In this document: positions 6,509-16,082 of the stretch, one piece after another | Layout: each line of letters opens with the position of its first letter | How positions within the stretch are numbered: position 1 is the stretch's first letter | From: DATARH01 sp036264235 | GTDB taxonomy: Bacteria; Pseudomonadota; Alphaproteobacteria; ATCC43930; CGMCC-115725 | NCBI GenBank assembly: GCA_036264235.1 | Contig: DATARH010000107.1 | Coordinates: 1 to 20,197 of the forward strand | Direction of reading: 5' to 3' | DNA length: 20,197 bases | The notes under the pieces: model-generated | Seen by the model: the letters and a program-made list of their open reading frames with translations, nothing else | What the model was told of the DNA's origin: nothing | Database searches by the model: none | Made by a program: the position numbers and the translations under genes

Positions 6509-6625
6509 GCTGTCCCTCCCGCGGTCAGGCTTGCCGGGGCATAGCGTAGCAGCATGCCGCCGAAAATCCTCTACCCGTTGGCGTACGGCACCAATGCGTG
6601 TTAATGCGGCGCCCGGAAGGATGCG

Positions 6626-6814
6626 ATGCCACGCCCTCGAGCCGCCGACGATTTCGAGATGATTCGTGCCCGAATGGAAGATTTGCGGCGCGAGGCGCTG
6701 CCGCAGCCCCAAGCTCCGGCGGCCCGCGTCTCCGACAAGGGCCACCGCGGCCCCTGCGCCTGCGGCATGAGCCTCTTTCCCGACGAGTGCGACGGCTCCT
6801 GCAAGGCGCTGTGA
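6626..6814 (+). CDS. Small protein with Cys-rich C-terminus
   Basis: This 62-residue protein has a charged N-terminal helix (DDFEMIRARMEDLRREA, about residues 9-25), a Pro/Ala linker and a compact C-terminal part CACGMSLFPDECDGSC with four Cys. Four Cys in this spacing could bind a metal such as zinc, but this is not shown. The start at 6626 is preceded by GGAAGG at the right distance; a nearby ATG at 6621 is in another frame. It is divergent from the HD-domain gene and convergent with glnS, whose stop lies 14 bases away. I recognise no named family. Confidence 0.6.
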   Translation: MPRPRAADDFEMIRARMEDLRREALPQPQAPAARVSDKGHRGPCACGMSLFPDECDGSCKAL

Positions 6815-6828
6815 CTGCGCGCCCGCGG

Positions 6829-8517
<1,689 letters not shown>

Positions 8518-8593
8518 CCCGACCTGCTCCGCGCTCCGCTCCTCCGCCTATGTGGCGCAGCGACCGGCGCGCGCAAGCGCCGCGATGTCGCGA

Positions 8594-9448
8594 TCAACTG
8601 CCGAGGCGGCGGATCATCTCGGCCCAGCGGTCGAGCAGCGGCAGCGTCTTGTCGGCCGGCTCCGGCGCCAACTGCACGACGCCGCGCGACACGCCCTGCT
8701 CCTCGTAGCGCCGCAACCGGTCGTGATCGGGCTGGACGCCCCAGACGGTGACCGGGACGTCCTCAAGCTTGCGGCCGGCTTCCGCTGCCATCTGGCGGAA
8801 CTGCGGCAGAAAATCGGTCACGTCCTCGTAGTGCGGTCGCCGAGAATGCGGGATCCAGCCATTGGCGTATCGCAGCGCGCGCCGCGCCGCATGCGGGAAC
8901 ATGCCCCCGACAATAATGGGCGGGTGCGGCTTCTGCACCGGCTTCGGCCAGGTCATCATCGGCGGGAAATCGACGATCTCACCGTGATACTCCGGCTTGT
9001 CCTCGGTCCAGATCGTCTTCATCGCCTCGATTTGCTCGCGCATCTTCTTAAAGCGGGTCGCGTAGACGGTGCCGTGGTCCTCCATTTCATCCTGGTTCCA
9101 GCCGCCACCGATGCCGAACAGAAACCGGCCGCCCGACACCTGATCGAGCGAGGCAACCAATTTTGCCGTCTGGATCGTGTCGCGCTGAATAACGAGGCAG
9201 ACGCCGGTGCCGAGCTTGATCGTCTTGGTCGCGGCTGCGGCCGCGGCGAGCGTCACGAACGGGTCCATTACGTCGTAGTACTGCTTCGGCAACTCGCCGC
9301 CGCCGGCGAACGGCGTCTTGCGGGTGAGCGGGATATGCGAGTGCTCGGGCGCCCAGATCGATTCGAACCCCCGATCCTCGAGCGCCTGCGCCAGCGCAGC
9401 CGAGGACATCGAATAATCGGTGAAGAACATCGCCGCGCCGATCTGCAT
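8594..9448 (-). CDS. LLM-class flavin-dependent oxidoreductase (luciferase-like)
   Basis: This is a 284-residue member of the bacterial luciferase-like (TIM-barrel) oxidoreductases that use reduced FMN or coenzyme F420. Typical features are the opening MQIGAAMFFTDYSM, IWAPEHSHIP, the TIKLGTGVCLV strand, LDQVSGGRFLFGIGGGW and the RRALRYANGWIP segment near residue 190. The start has GGAGAGCGAT immediately upstream. Its stop and start sit between the TauD-like gene (34 bases upstream) and glnS (76 bases downstream), all on the minus strand. The pairing with a 2-oxoglutarate-dependent dioxygenase suggests a shared catabolic or detoxification step, for instance release of sulfur or side groups from organic compounds, but the substrate is unknown. 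Confidence 0.9.
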   Translation of the reverse strand: MQIGAAMFFTDYSMSSAALAQALEDRGFESIWAPEHSHIPLTRKTPFAGGGELPKQYYDVMDPFVTLAAAAAATKTIKLGTGVCLVIQRDTIQTAKLVASLDQVSGGRFLFGIGGGWNQDEMEDHGTVYATRFKKMREQIEAMKTIWTEDKPEYHGEIVDFPPMMTWPKPVQKPHPPIIVGGMFPHAARRALRYANGWIPHSRRPHYEDVTDFLPQFRQMAAEAGRKLEDVPVTVWGVQPDHDRLRRYEEQGVSRGVVQLAPEPADKTLPLLDRWAEMIRRLGS

Positions 9449-9482
9449 ATCGCTCTCCGCTTTGAAGGCTGCTGGTACGGAA

Positions 9483-10376
9483 TTACGCGGCCTGCTGCAG
9501 CGTCGGCGCGATGTCGGCCACGGTGGTGCGGTGCAGCTCGCGCACCTCGTTCGGAGCGTAGCGCCGGGCGCGGTGCATCATGCAGCGATTGTCCCACATC
9601 ACCAGATCGCCGACCCGCCACCGCTGCGCGAACACGAACTGCCGCTGCGTCGCGTGCTCGTTCAGATCGCGCAGGAAGGCGCGCGCCTCCGGCACGGGCC
9701 AGCCGACGATCTCGCCGGCATGCGCCGACAGAAATAAGGACCGGCGGCCGCTGCCTGGGTGACGGCGCACGAGGCGCTGCGGCACCGGCTGGTTGCGCGC
9801 GAGCTCGTCCTCGGTCCATTCGTCGAAGCCGAGCGTGCCGCGCGAATAGATTTGGCTGTGCATGCAGACGAGCCCTCGGCACAGCTCCCTGGTCTCGTCG
9901 TCGAGCGCATCCCAGGCGGCACGCATATCGGCGAATTCGGTGTTGCCGTCCTTGCGCGGCAGGATGCGGGCGTGCAGCAGCGAGTATTTGGCCGGGGTCG
10001 GCTTGAACGAGCTGTCCGAGTGCCACAGCATGTTGCCGAGGCCGAACAGCCGACGCCGGTCCTCGCGCGCCAGGATCTCGTTCTCGCGGCCGAGATTGGA
10101 GATGTCGGCGATCTCGGGTGCCAACCCGCGCTGCTGTTGCCGCTCGATCCCGTGAGAGGTCGCGTGTTCGAGCGCGCCGAAATTGCGGCTGAAGGCAAGC
10201 TGCTGCGCGTCGTCGATCTGCTGGTCGTGAAAAATCAGAACAGCGAATCCATCCATCCCAGCGATAATCGCGGCAACCTGCTCGGGGCTGACCGGCTCGC
10301 GCAGGTCGATCCCGAAGACCTCGCCGACGAAATCGGGCAGGCGGTCGGGTTCGGCCGGGCGGATTTCCAGAGTCAT
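9483..10376 (-). CDS. TauD/TfdA-family 2-oxoglutarate-dependent dioxygenase
   Basis: This is a 297-residue Fe(II)/2-oxoglutarate dioxygenase. The iron facial triad is visible as H119-x-D121 in MLWHSDSSF and H268 in NRCMMHRARR, and R283 in LHRTTVAD is the likely 2-oxoglutarate anchor. Family members hydroxylate taurine, alkylsulfonates, 2,4-D and related acids; the substrate cannot be told here. The start at 10376 follows AGGGAAG about ten bases upstream, and the longer frame to 10439 has no support. The luciferase-like gene begins 34 bases downstream on the same strand, so the two are very probably co-transcribed. It is divergent from the methyltransferase gene at 10476. Confidence 0.93.
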   Translation of the reverse strand: MTLEIRPAEPDRLPDFVGEVFGIDLREPVSPEQVAAIIAGMDGFAVLIFHDQQIDDAQQLAFSRNFGALEHATSHGIERQQQRGLAPEIADISNLGRENEILAREDRRRLFGLGNMLWHSDSSFKPTPAKYSLLHARILPRKDGNTEFADMRAAWDALDDETRELCRGLVCMHSQIYSRGTLGFDEWTEDELARNQPVPQRLVRRHPGSGRRSLFLSAHAGEIVGWPVPEARAFLRDLNEHATQRQFVFAQRWRVGDLVMWDNRCMMHRARRYAPNEVRELHRTTVADIAPTLQQAA

Positions 10377-10475
10377 CGGGCAGTCTTCCCTAAGCTGCTT
10401 GCCGGCAGCAACGATACAATCGGCCCTGCGCGCTGTCACCGGCCCGGCCTCGAATAACGCGTGTTACCATGGGGC

Positions 10476-11192
10476 ATGGCCGATGTCGTCGATCTCCGCG
10501 ACTTTTACCTGACTCCGCTCGGCCAGGTGGCGCGGCGCATGATCCGGCGCGCGGTGCGCACCGTTTGGCCCGATCTGCGCGACATGCGGCTGCTTGGCCT
10601 CGGTTACGCGACGCCGTTTCTCTCGGCCCTGTCCGCCGATACCGAGCGTACGATCGCGGTGATGCCGGCCGCACTCGGCGTGCTCGGCTGGGAACCCGAG
10701 GGGCGCAATGTCGTGGCGCTGTCCGATGAAGGCGAGCTTCCCTTTGCCGACTACTCGATCGACCGAATATTGCTGGTGCACGGGCTCGAAACGAGCGAGG
10801 AAGCACGCCCGATGCTGAAGGAAATCTGGCGCGTCCTGGCCGGTGGCGGCCGGCTATTGGTGATTGCGCCGAACCGCCGCGGCATCTGGGCCCGGGTCGA
10901 CGGCACCCCGTTCGGCTCCGGCCTGCCCTACACGGTGTCGCAGCTGTCGCAATTGCTGCGCGACGAGCAGTTCACCCCGATCGGCTCGCACGCGGCGCTA
11001 TTTGTGCCGCCGACCGTTCGTCGGATGGTGTTGCGTTCCGCGCCGGCCTGGGAGCGGCTCGGCAAGCGCTGGTTCCCAACCGTCGCCGGCGTCGTGCTGG
11101 TCGAGGCGGCGAAACAAATTTACGCGAAGCCCGCCGCAATTCGGGCGCCGCGCCGGCGCCTGGTCTATCAGCCCGCGCCGCACGGGCTATGA
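10476..11192 (+). CDS. SAM-dependent methyltransferase-like protein (class I)
   Basis: This is a 238-residue class I (Rossmann) methyltransferase-type protein. The nucleotide-binding glycine motif reads LLGLGYATPFL (about 39-49), followed by the acidic turn region and the family-typical LPFADYSIDRILLVHGLE (about 90-107), a Leu/Arg-rich helix with EIWRVLAGGGRLLVIAPNRRG, and a C-terminal basic tail. The motif I is less canonical than in confirmed enzymes, so substrate and activity are open. The start at 10476 has no clear ribosome site; a GTG 15 bases upstream is an alternative. It is convergent with the metallophosphatase-like gene, whose stop lies six bases beyond. Confidence 0.82.
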   Translation: MADVVDLRDFYLTPLGQVARRMIRRAVRTVWPDLRDMRLLGLGYATPFLSALSADTERTIAVMPAALGVLGWEPEGRNVVALSDEGELPFADYSIDRILLVHGLETSEEARPMLKEIWRVLAGGGRLLVIAPNRRGIWARVDGTPFGSGLPYTVSQLSQLLRDEQFTPIGSHAALFVPPTVRRMVLRSAPAWERLGKRWFPTVAGVVLVEAAKQIYAKPAAIRAPRRRLVYQPAPHGL

Positions 11193-11198
11193 GGGTGC

Positions 11199-12038
11199 TC
11201 AGGCGCTAGGCGTCGGGCCTGACCAGTCGCCCAGCACGCAGGTGTGAGTGACGAGGCCGCTCTGGTCCTCGTCCCAGAGGTGCAGCTGATAGCCGGCCGG
11301 CTCGAAGATAAAGCTGATCCGCGCATCGGGGACAAGAGTGAGGCGGATCTGGTGTGCCGTGCTCGGCGCGGTGCCGGCGACGGTGCCGGCGAAACGGCGG
11401 TCGATCGCGCGGTGCAGATGCCCGCACAGGATGCGCTCGACCTGCGGATGGCGGGCGACGATCTCGGCCAGCCCCGCAATATTGTCGAAGCCGTAGCCGT
11501 CCATATACGTGATGCCGGTCGCGAAGGGCGGATGGTGCATCAGCACCACAGTCGGACGGTTCGGTTGCGCAGCGAGGCTACGGTCGAGCCAACCGAGCCG
11601 CGCGGCGCACAAGCTGCCGCCGTGCTGGCCGGGGATCAGCGTGTCGAGGGCGACAAGGCGAAGCGGATAGTCCTCGACGGCGTATTGCAGGAATTCTCCC
11701 TGCGGCAGGTAGCCGTCGCCGCCAAACGCGAACCGCAGCGGTTCGCGCGCATCATGATTGCCGGGGATGACGAAGACCGGCATTCGCAGCGGTGCCAAAA
11801 GCTCGCGCAGATGCGCGTATTCCTCGGCCTCGCCATGGTCGACGAGATCGCCGGTCACCACCGTCACGTCCGGCTGCGGCGCCAGTTCGTTCAGCCGGGC
11901 GACGACGCGTGCCAGATAGGGGGCGGTGTCGAATTCGACCGAGGTGCGCTCGGCATCTGGCGCCATCCCCTGCACCGGGCAGCGGAACAATTTGCCCGGC
12001 GCAACGATGTGGGTGTCGGATATCTGCGCGACGATCAT
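11199..12038 (-). CDS. Metallophosphoesterase of the CpdA type (possible 3',5'-cAMP phosphodiesterase)
   Basis: This 279-residue calcineurin-like phosphoesterase has all the di-metal motifs: D8-x-H10 in ISDTHI, GD at 63-64 in VTGDLVDHG, GNHD at 93-96, HH at 168-169 in LMHHPP and GHLH at 206-209. The full set in this order and the close resemblance to CpdA make cyclic-nucleotide phosphodiesterase activity the best guess; related proteins can be broader phosphodiesterases. The gene starts 11 bases after the metW stop and so continues the metX-metW transcript. A perfect CRP-type site elsewhere in the window (3354-3369) is compatible with active cAMP signalling. The functional assignment is by family, not proof. 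Confidence 0.85.
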   Translation of the reverse strand: MIVAQISDTHIVAPGKLFRCPVQGMAPDAERTSVEFDTAPYLARVVARLNELAPQPDVTVVTGDLVDHGEAEEYAHLRELLAPLRMPVFVIPGNHDAREPLRFAFGGDGYLPQGEFLQYAVEDYPLRLVALDTLIPGQHGGSLCAARLGWLDRSLAAQPNRPTVVLMHHPPFATGITYMDGYGFDNIAGLAEIVARHPQVERILCGHLHRAIDRRFAGTVAGTAPSTAHQIRLTLVPDARISFIFEPAGYQLHLWDEDQSGLVTHTCVLGDWSGPTPSA

Positions 12039-12049
12039 TCGCTATCCGC

Positions 12050-12721
12050 TTATCGGCCGCCCGACAACATAAACACCCCCTGCTCGGCGAGCAGGTTGGC
12101 GAGGCCGCCGCGCGGATCGAGCGAAAATGGCCGGCCGTGCCGGTCGAGCGTCACGCTTTTCTCGATACGCACGCCAATTTCGTCGCACAGCCGGACGAAG
12201 TCCCGGATCGTGCAAAGGTGAATATTGGGCGTGTCGTACCACGGGTTGTTGAGCAGTTCCGACACCGGCATCCGGCCGCGCCATAAGAGGCTCAGGCGAA
12301 TGCGCCAGAAGCCGAAATTCGGGAACGAGACGATCGCCTGCTTGCCGATGCGCACCAGCGTTTCGAGGACGCGGCGCGGCTGCCGCGTCGCCTGCAGCGT
12401 CTGGCTCAGCACGACAACGTCGAACGCGCCGTTCGGATAGGCTTCGAGGTCACGGTCGGCGTCACCCTGGATCACCGACAGGCCATGACCGACGCAGGAA
12501 TTGACGCCGGATTGGCTCAGCTCCATGCCGCGCGCATCGACGGCCTTTTCGCGCGCCAGATAGGCTAGCAGGGCGCCGTCGCCGCAGCCGATATCGAGCA
12601 CCCGCGACTGCGGCGCGACCATGTCGGCGATCAGCCGCAGATCGCGGCGTAGCTCGTCAGGCGGCGGCGCGGCCGCCGCGATTCCGGCGTCGGAGAAACG
12701 CAGGGTTTCGGCCGCGCTCAT
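12050..12721 (-). CDS. metW: MetW, methionine biosynthesis partner protein
   Basis: This 223-residue protein has a class I methyltransferase fold with the SAM-type motif RVLDIGCGDGALL (about residues 40-52). Further MetW-typical stretches are VVVLSQTLQATRQPRRVL, SFPNFGFWRIRLSLL and NNPWYDTPNIHLCTI. MetW is always coupled to MetX in proteobacteria and is needed for homoserine acylation in several species. Its ATG overlaps the metX stop as ATGA (12718-12721), so translation is coupled. The start shown is the one using this overlap; an upstream frame to 12754 exists but is inside metX. Confidence 0.94.
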   Translation of the reverse strand: MSAAETLRFSDAGIAAAAPPPDELRRDLRLIADMVAPQSRVLDIGCGDGALLAYLAREKAVDARGMELSQSGVNSCVGHGLSVIQGDADRDLEAYPNGAFDVVVLSQTLQATRQPRRVLETLVRIGKQAIVSFPNFGFWRIRLSLLWRGRMPVSELLNNPWYDTPNIHLCTIRDFVRLCDEIGVRIEKSVTLDRHGRPFSLDPRGGLANLLAEQGVFMLSGGR

Positions 12722-13890
12722 GCTGGCCAGGAGAGACCGCGATGTTCGGCGCAACCGGCGAGAAATCCGCGCAAGGTCGCGAACAATTCCGGCTCGTGCA
12801 GCAGGAAGGCGTCGTGCCCCTTGTCGGTCTCGATCTCAACGAAACTGACATTAGCGGCGACCGCGTTCAGCGCATGCACAAGTGCGCGGCTTTCTGATGT
12901 CGGGAACAACCAGTCGCTGGTGAAGGAAATCACACAGAAACGCGATTGTGCTCCAGCGAACGCGGCAGGCAACGAGCCGCCATGCTCGGCGGCAAGATCG
13001 AAATAGTCCATCGCGCGGGTGATGTAGAGGTACGAGTTGGCGTCGAAGCGGTCGACAAAGGTGCTGCCCTGATGGCGCAGATAGCTCTCGACCTGGAAAT
13101 CGGCGTCGAAGCCATAGGTGACCGCGTTGCGGTCCTGCAGGTTGCGGCCAAATTTCCGGTGCAGCGCGGCCTCGGACAGGTAGGTGATGTGCGCCGCCAT
13201 GCGGGCGACGGCGAGACCGCGCGCCGGCTTGCGGCCGAGGCTCAGGTACCGCCCACCACACCATTCCGGGTCGGCCATGATGGCTTGCCGGCCGACCTCG
13301 TGAAACGCGATATTCTGTGCCGAGTGCCGCGCCGAGCCCGCTATCGGCACCGCGGCGAACACCGCGTCCGGGTAGCTCGCGACCCATTGCAGCACCTGCA
13401 TCGCGCCCATCGAGCCGCCGATCACACAGAACAGCGTGTCGATGCCGAGATGTTCGAGCAGCAATTTCTGGGCGCGAACCATGTCGCGCACCGTGATTAC
13501 CGGGAACGACAGCGCCCACGGTTCGCCGGTGATCGGGTCGATGTCCTTCGGCCCGGTCGTGCCCATGCAGCCGCCAAGCACATTGGCGCAGATCAGGAAA
13601 TAGCGCTCGGTATCGAGCACGCTACCCGGGCCGACCATTGTCGTCCACCAGCCGTCATGGCCGGTTATCGGGTGCGGCTCGGCGGCATATTGGTCGCCGC
13701 TGAGTGCATGACAGATCAGGACGGCGTTCGAGCGCTCGGCGTTGAGCGTGCCATAGGTCTGATAGGCGATCGTAAACGGCCCGAAATCGACGCCGCAATC
13801 GAGCCGTAGCGGCGTAGTGACCTGCAGCCGCTGACCGGGCCAGTCAGTTTCGGGACGCGTCAGCGGGCGCGCAGCGGTCAAGCTCGACAC
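12718..13890 (-). CDS. metX: Homoserine O-acyltransferase (MetX type)
   Basis: This 390-residue alpha/beta-hydrolase-fold enzyme acylates homoserine in the first committed step of methionine synthesis, in the cytoplasm. The nucleophile is S160 in IGGSMGAMQ, with D326 in SFTSDWLFP and H359 in DKGHDAFLLHEP completing the triad; the CHALSGDQYA segment (60-69) is family-typical. The length matches MetX. Acyl donor is not certain: MetX proteins use acetyl- or succinyl-CoA depending on a few active-site residues. The start is read as GTG at 13890, since no in-frame ATG is near; no clear ribosome site. It leads the metX-metW-cpdA-like run and is divergent from the chorismate mutase gene. Confidence 0.96.
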   Translation of the reverse strand: MSSLTAARPLTRPETDWPGQRLQVTTPLRLDCGVDFGPFTIAYQTYGTLNAERSNAVLICHALSGDQYAAEPHPITGHDGWWTTMVGPGSVLDTERYFLICANVLGGCMGTTGPKDIDPITGEPWALSFPVITVRDMVRAQKLLLEHLGIDTLFCVIGGSMGAMQVLQWVASYPDAVFAAVPIAGSARHSAQNIAFHEVGRQAIMADPEWCGGRYLSLGRKPARGLAVARMAAHITYLSEAALHRKFGRNLQDRNAVTYGFDADFQVESYLRHQGSTFVDRFDANSYLYITRAMDYFDLAAEHGGSLPAAFAGAQSRFCVISFTSDWLFPTSESRALVHALNAVAANVSFVEIETDKGHDAFLLHEPELFATLRGFLAGCAEHRGLSWPA

Positions 13891-13927
13891 AGGGTGCTCT
13901 CGTCAGGCCAAAGCGCCGGCATCTCTT

Positions 13928-13955
13928 GCGACGGGCGCGGCCCGCGCCCTGTCGC
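13928..13955. other. Strong hairpin in the metX / chorismate-mutase intergenic region
   Basis: GCGAC-GGGCGCG pairs with CGCGCCC-T-GTCGC around a three-base loop, giving about twelve pairs with one bulge. No T-run follows on either strand, so it is not an ordinary terminator. On the plus strand a second possible pairing, CTTGCG (13925-13930) with CGCAAG (13964-13969), overlaps it and would cover part of the AAGGAGG site of the next gene. Confidence 0.5.
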
Positions 13956-13966
13956 CGGTACCGCGC

Positions 13967-13973
13967 AAGGAGG
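13967..13973 (+). promoter_or_regulatory. Strong ribosome site of the chorismate mutase gene
   Basis: AAGGAGG stands seven bases before the ATG at 13981 and supports the longer start there over the ATG at 14071, which has none. Confidence 0.6.
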
Positions 13974-13975
13974 CT

Positions 13976-14005
13976 TAGCTATGGATCGCGGGCCAGGCAT
14001 GTCAA
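13976..14005 (-). promoter_or_regulatory. Possible metX promoter
   Basis: A perfect -35-like TTGACA is on the minus strand at 14005-14000. A weak -10-like TAGCTA follows 18 bases later. Transcription would begin about 75-85 bases before the metX GTG. The -35 match is exact, the -10 is poor, so this is tentative. Confidence 0.3.
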
Positions 14006-14973
14006 TGTTTTCTTTGATTTTGGCCGGACGCGCCCGTACTTCTATCGCCGCCCCGATAACGATCGAACCGATGTCAGAAGCCCAGTCCGATCTAGAACAT
14101 TTGCGCCGCCGCATCGACGAGATCGACGACAGGCTGCAGGATTTGCTGATCGAACGGGTTGGTATCATCGCCGAGGTCGCCGCGCAGAAACGGCAAGCCG
14201 GCGCGGTTGCGCCGCACCAACCGGCGCGCGAGGCCGAGATCATCCGCCGCCTCGTCCGGCGTGGCGGCGGCGCCTTTCCGCCGGCGACGCTGGTGCGCAT
14301 GTGGCGTGAGCTGCTGGCGGCAACAGTGCGGCTACAAGGCAACTTCGCGGTCGCGGTCTATGCCCCGCCCGACAAGCCCGGCTTCTGGGACTTGGCGCGC
14401 GATCATTACGGCAGCCAGACCCCGATGCAGGCCTATGGCTCCGCGCCGCAGGTGATCGGCGCCGTGACCGAGGGCCAGGCGGCGGTCGGCGTGTTGCCGA
14501 TGCCGCAGGAGGGCGAGACCGATCCGTGGTGGCGGCATATGCTGTCGACCCGGCCGGACGCACCGCATGTCATTGCCCGCCTGCCGTTCGGCGCCCGCGG
14601 CAATGCCCGCACCGACGGGGTCGGCGCCCTCGCGATCGGGCGCGGCGTGCCGCAGCCGAGTGGCCGCGACCGTACTTTGTTGGCGACCGAAAATGCCGAG
14701 GGGATCAGCCGTGGCCGCATCGTCGCGCTGCTGTCGGAGCTGGGCTTGTCATGCTCGTTTCTGGCGGCCTGCGAACACGCCGACGGCGCCCATTGCCTGA
14801 TCGAGATTGACGATTTTCTGCCATTTTCCGACCCGCGGGTGGCGAGTTTCCGCGACCGACTCGGCCGAGGACTATCGCGCCTGGTGCCGTTCGGCGGCTA
14901 TGCGGTGCCGCTGAGCCCGGTCGAATTGGGCCAGGCCGCCGGCGCCGAAGCGCGCCAGGCTGCCGGAGCCTGA
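13981..14973 (+). CDS. Chorismate mutase (AroQ) with degenerate prephenate-dehydratase-like region
   Basis: This protein converts chorismate to prephenate. The N-terminal AroQ domain (about residues 33-125) reads LEHLRRRIDEIDDRLQDLL, then RVGIIAEVAAQKR and AREAEIIRRL, with the expected basic and acidic active-site residues. The remaining 200 residues resemble a prephenate dehydratase and ACT domain in layout (VYAPPDKPGFWDLARDHYG; RTLLATENAEGISRGRIVAL), but I find no TRF motif, so dehydratase activity is doubtful; regulation by Phe is possible. Two starts compete: 13981, with a strong AAGGAGG, adding 30 residues; and 14071 (MSEAQSDLE), where AroQ proteins normally begin. The aminotransferase gene follows after five bases. 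Confidence 0.85.
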   Translation: MDRGPGMSMFSLILAGRARTSIAAPITIEPMSEAQSDLEHLRRRIDEIDDRLQDLLIERVGIIAEVAAQKRQAGAVAPHQPAREAEIIRRLVRRGGGAFPPATLVRMWRELLAATVRLQGNFAVAVYAPPDKPGFWDLARDHYGSQTPMQAYGSAPQVIGAVTEGQAAVGVLPMPQEGETDPWWRHMLSTRPDAPHVIARLPFGARGNARTDGVGALAIGRGVPQPSGRDRTLLATENAEGISRGRIVALLSELGLSCSFLAACEHADGAHCLIEIDDFLPFSDPRVASFRDRLGRGLSRLVPFGGYAVPLSPVELGQAAGAEARQAAGA

Positions 14974-14978
14974 CCCGC

Positions 14979-16082
14979 ATGGCCCAACAGACTGGCCCGG
15001 TGCCCGGACCCGGCATCCTCGATATTGCGCCCTATATCGGCGGGGATTCGAAAGCCGTCGGGGTTGAGCGGCCGATCCGGCTCGCCTCAAACGAAAGCGC
15101 CCTCGGCCCGAGTCCAAAGGCGATTGCCGCCTACCGCGCGCTTGCCGAGGACATCCACCGCTACCCCGACGGCAGCGCCGCCGAATTGCGCGCCGCGCTC
15201 GGCCGTTATCACGGCCTCGATCCGGAACGGATCGTCTGCGGCTCGGGTTCGGACGAGCTGATTGCCCTCCTACAACGCTGTTACGCGGGCCCAGGCAGCG
15301 AGGTGCTGTACAGCAGGCACGGCTTCCTGATGTATCCGATCGGCGCGCTGGCGGTCGGGGCTACTCCGGTTGCGGCGTCGGAAAAGGCACTGACCGCCGA
15401 TGTCGATGCGATCCTGAAACATGTCACTGAGCGCACCCGGATCGTCTTTATCGCCAACCCGAACAACCCGACCGGCACATATCTTTCGGCCGAGGAATTG
15501 GCGCGGCTGCATGCCGGGCTGCCGGCGAATGTCGTGCTGGCGATAGATGCGGCGTATGCGGAATTCGTCAACCGCAACGACTACGAACCGGGGATCGGGC
15601 TGGTCAATCGCGCCAACAATGTCGTCATGCTGCGGACGTTTTCGAAAATCTACGCGCTCGCCGGGCTGCGCCTCGGCTGGGCCTATTGTCCGCCGGCAAT
15701 CGCCGACGTCATGAACAGGGTGCGCGGCCCGTTCAATGTGACCGCCCCGGCGCAAGCGGCTGGGGTCGCCGCGGTCGAGGATGTCGGTGCGCTAGCATGC
15801 GCCCGAGCCCATAACGACCGCTGGCTGCCCTGGCTCTCCGACCGCCTCGCCGCGCTCGGACTGCCGCTGACGCCGAGCGTCGCCAATTTCGTGCTGCCGC
15901 AGTTCCCAGATGACCCGAAGCACAATGCCGACGCCGCCTTCGCTTTTTTGCAATCGCGCGGCATTCTGACCCGCAAGATGGGCGCCTACGGTTTGCCGAA
16001 GCATCTGCGGATCACGATCGGCACCGGCGAGGAGACGGAAACCGTCGCCGCCGCGATCACCGAATTCATGGTTTCGGTATGA
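14979..16082 (+). CDS. hisC: HisC-family aminotransferase (histidinol-phosphate or aromatic)
   Basis: This 367-residue PLP enzyme of fold type I has LASNES (35-40), the PNNPTGT loop (161-167), D190 and Y193 in AIDAAYAEF, the PLP-binding lysine K223 in RTFSKIYALAGLRLGW, and R231 further on. The architecture is that of histidinol-phosphate aminotransferase. Its place between chorismate mutase and prephenate dehydrogenase is typical of the copy that also, or mainly, transaminates aromatic keto acids in Phe/Tyr synthesis. The gene starts five bases after the preceding stop and its TGA overlaps the ATG of the next gene (ATGA, 16079-16082), so the three are one translationally coupled unit. Confidence 0.93.
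   Translation: MAQQTGPVPGPGILDIAPYIGGDSKAVGVERPIRLASNESALGPSPKAIAAYRALAEDIHRYPDGSAAELRAALGRYHGLDPERIVCGSGSDELIALLQRCYAGPGSEVLYSRHGFLMYPIGALAVGATPVAASEKALTADVDAILKHVTERTRIVFIANPNNPTGTYLSAEELARLHAGLPANVVLAIDAAYAEFVNRNDYEPGIGLVNRANNVVMLRTFSKIYALAGLRLGWAYCPPAIADVMNRVRGPFNVTAPAQAAGVAAVEDVGALACARAHNDRWLPWLSDRLAALGLPLTPSVANFVLPQFPDDPKHNADAAFAFLQSRGILTRKMGAYGLPKHLRITIGTGEETETVAAAITEFMVSV

Noticed and set aside
6815..6828. Terminator between the small Cys-rich gene and glnS
   Set aside because: Only 14 bases separate the stops, with no stem-loop and T-run.
11244..12221. A 325-codon plus-strand frame opposite the CpdA-like gene
   Set aside because: Antisense shadow without motifs.
12946..13809. A 287-codon plus-strand frame opposite metX
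   Set aside because: Antisense shadow; metX is complete with its catalytic triad.
13891..13980. SAM-II riboswitch upstream of metX
   Set aside because: The conserved SAM-II core sequences are not present, although the position would fit.
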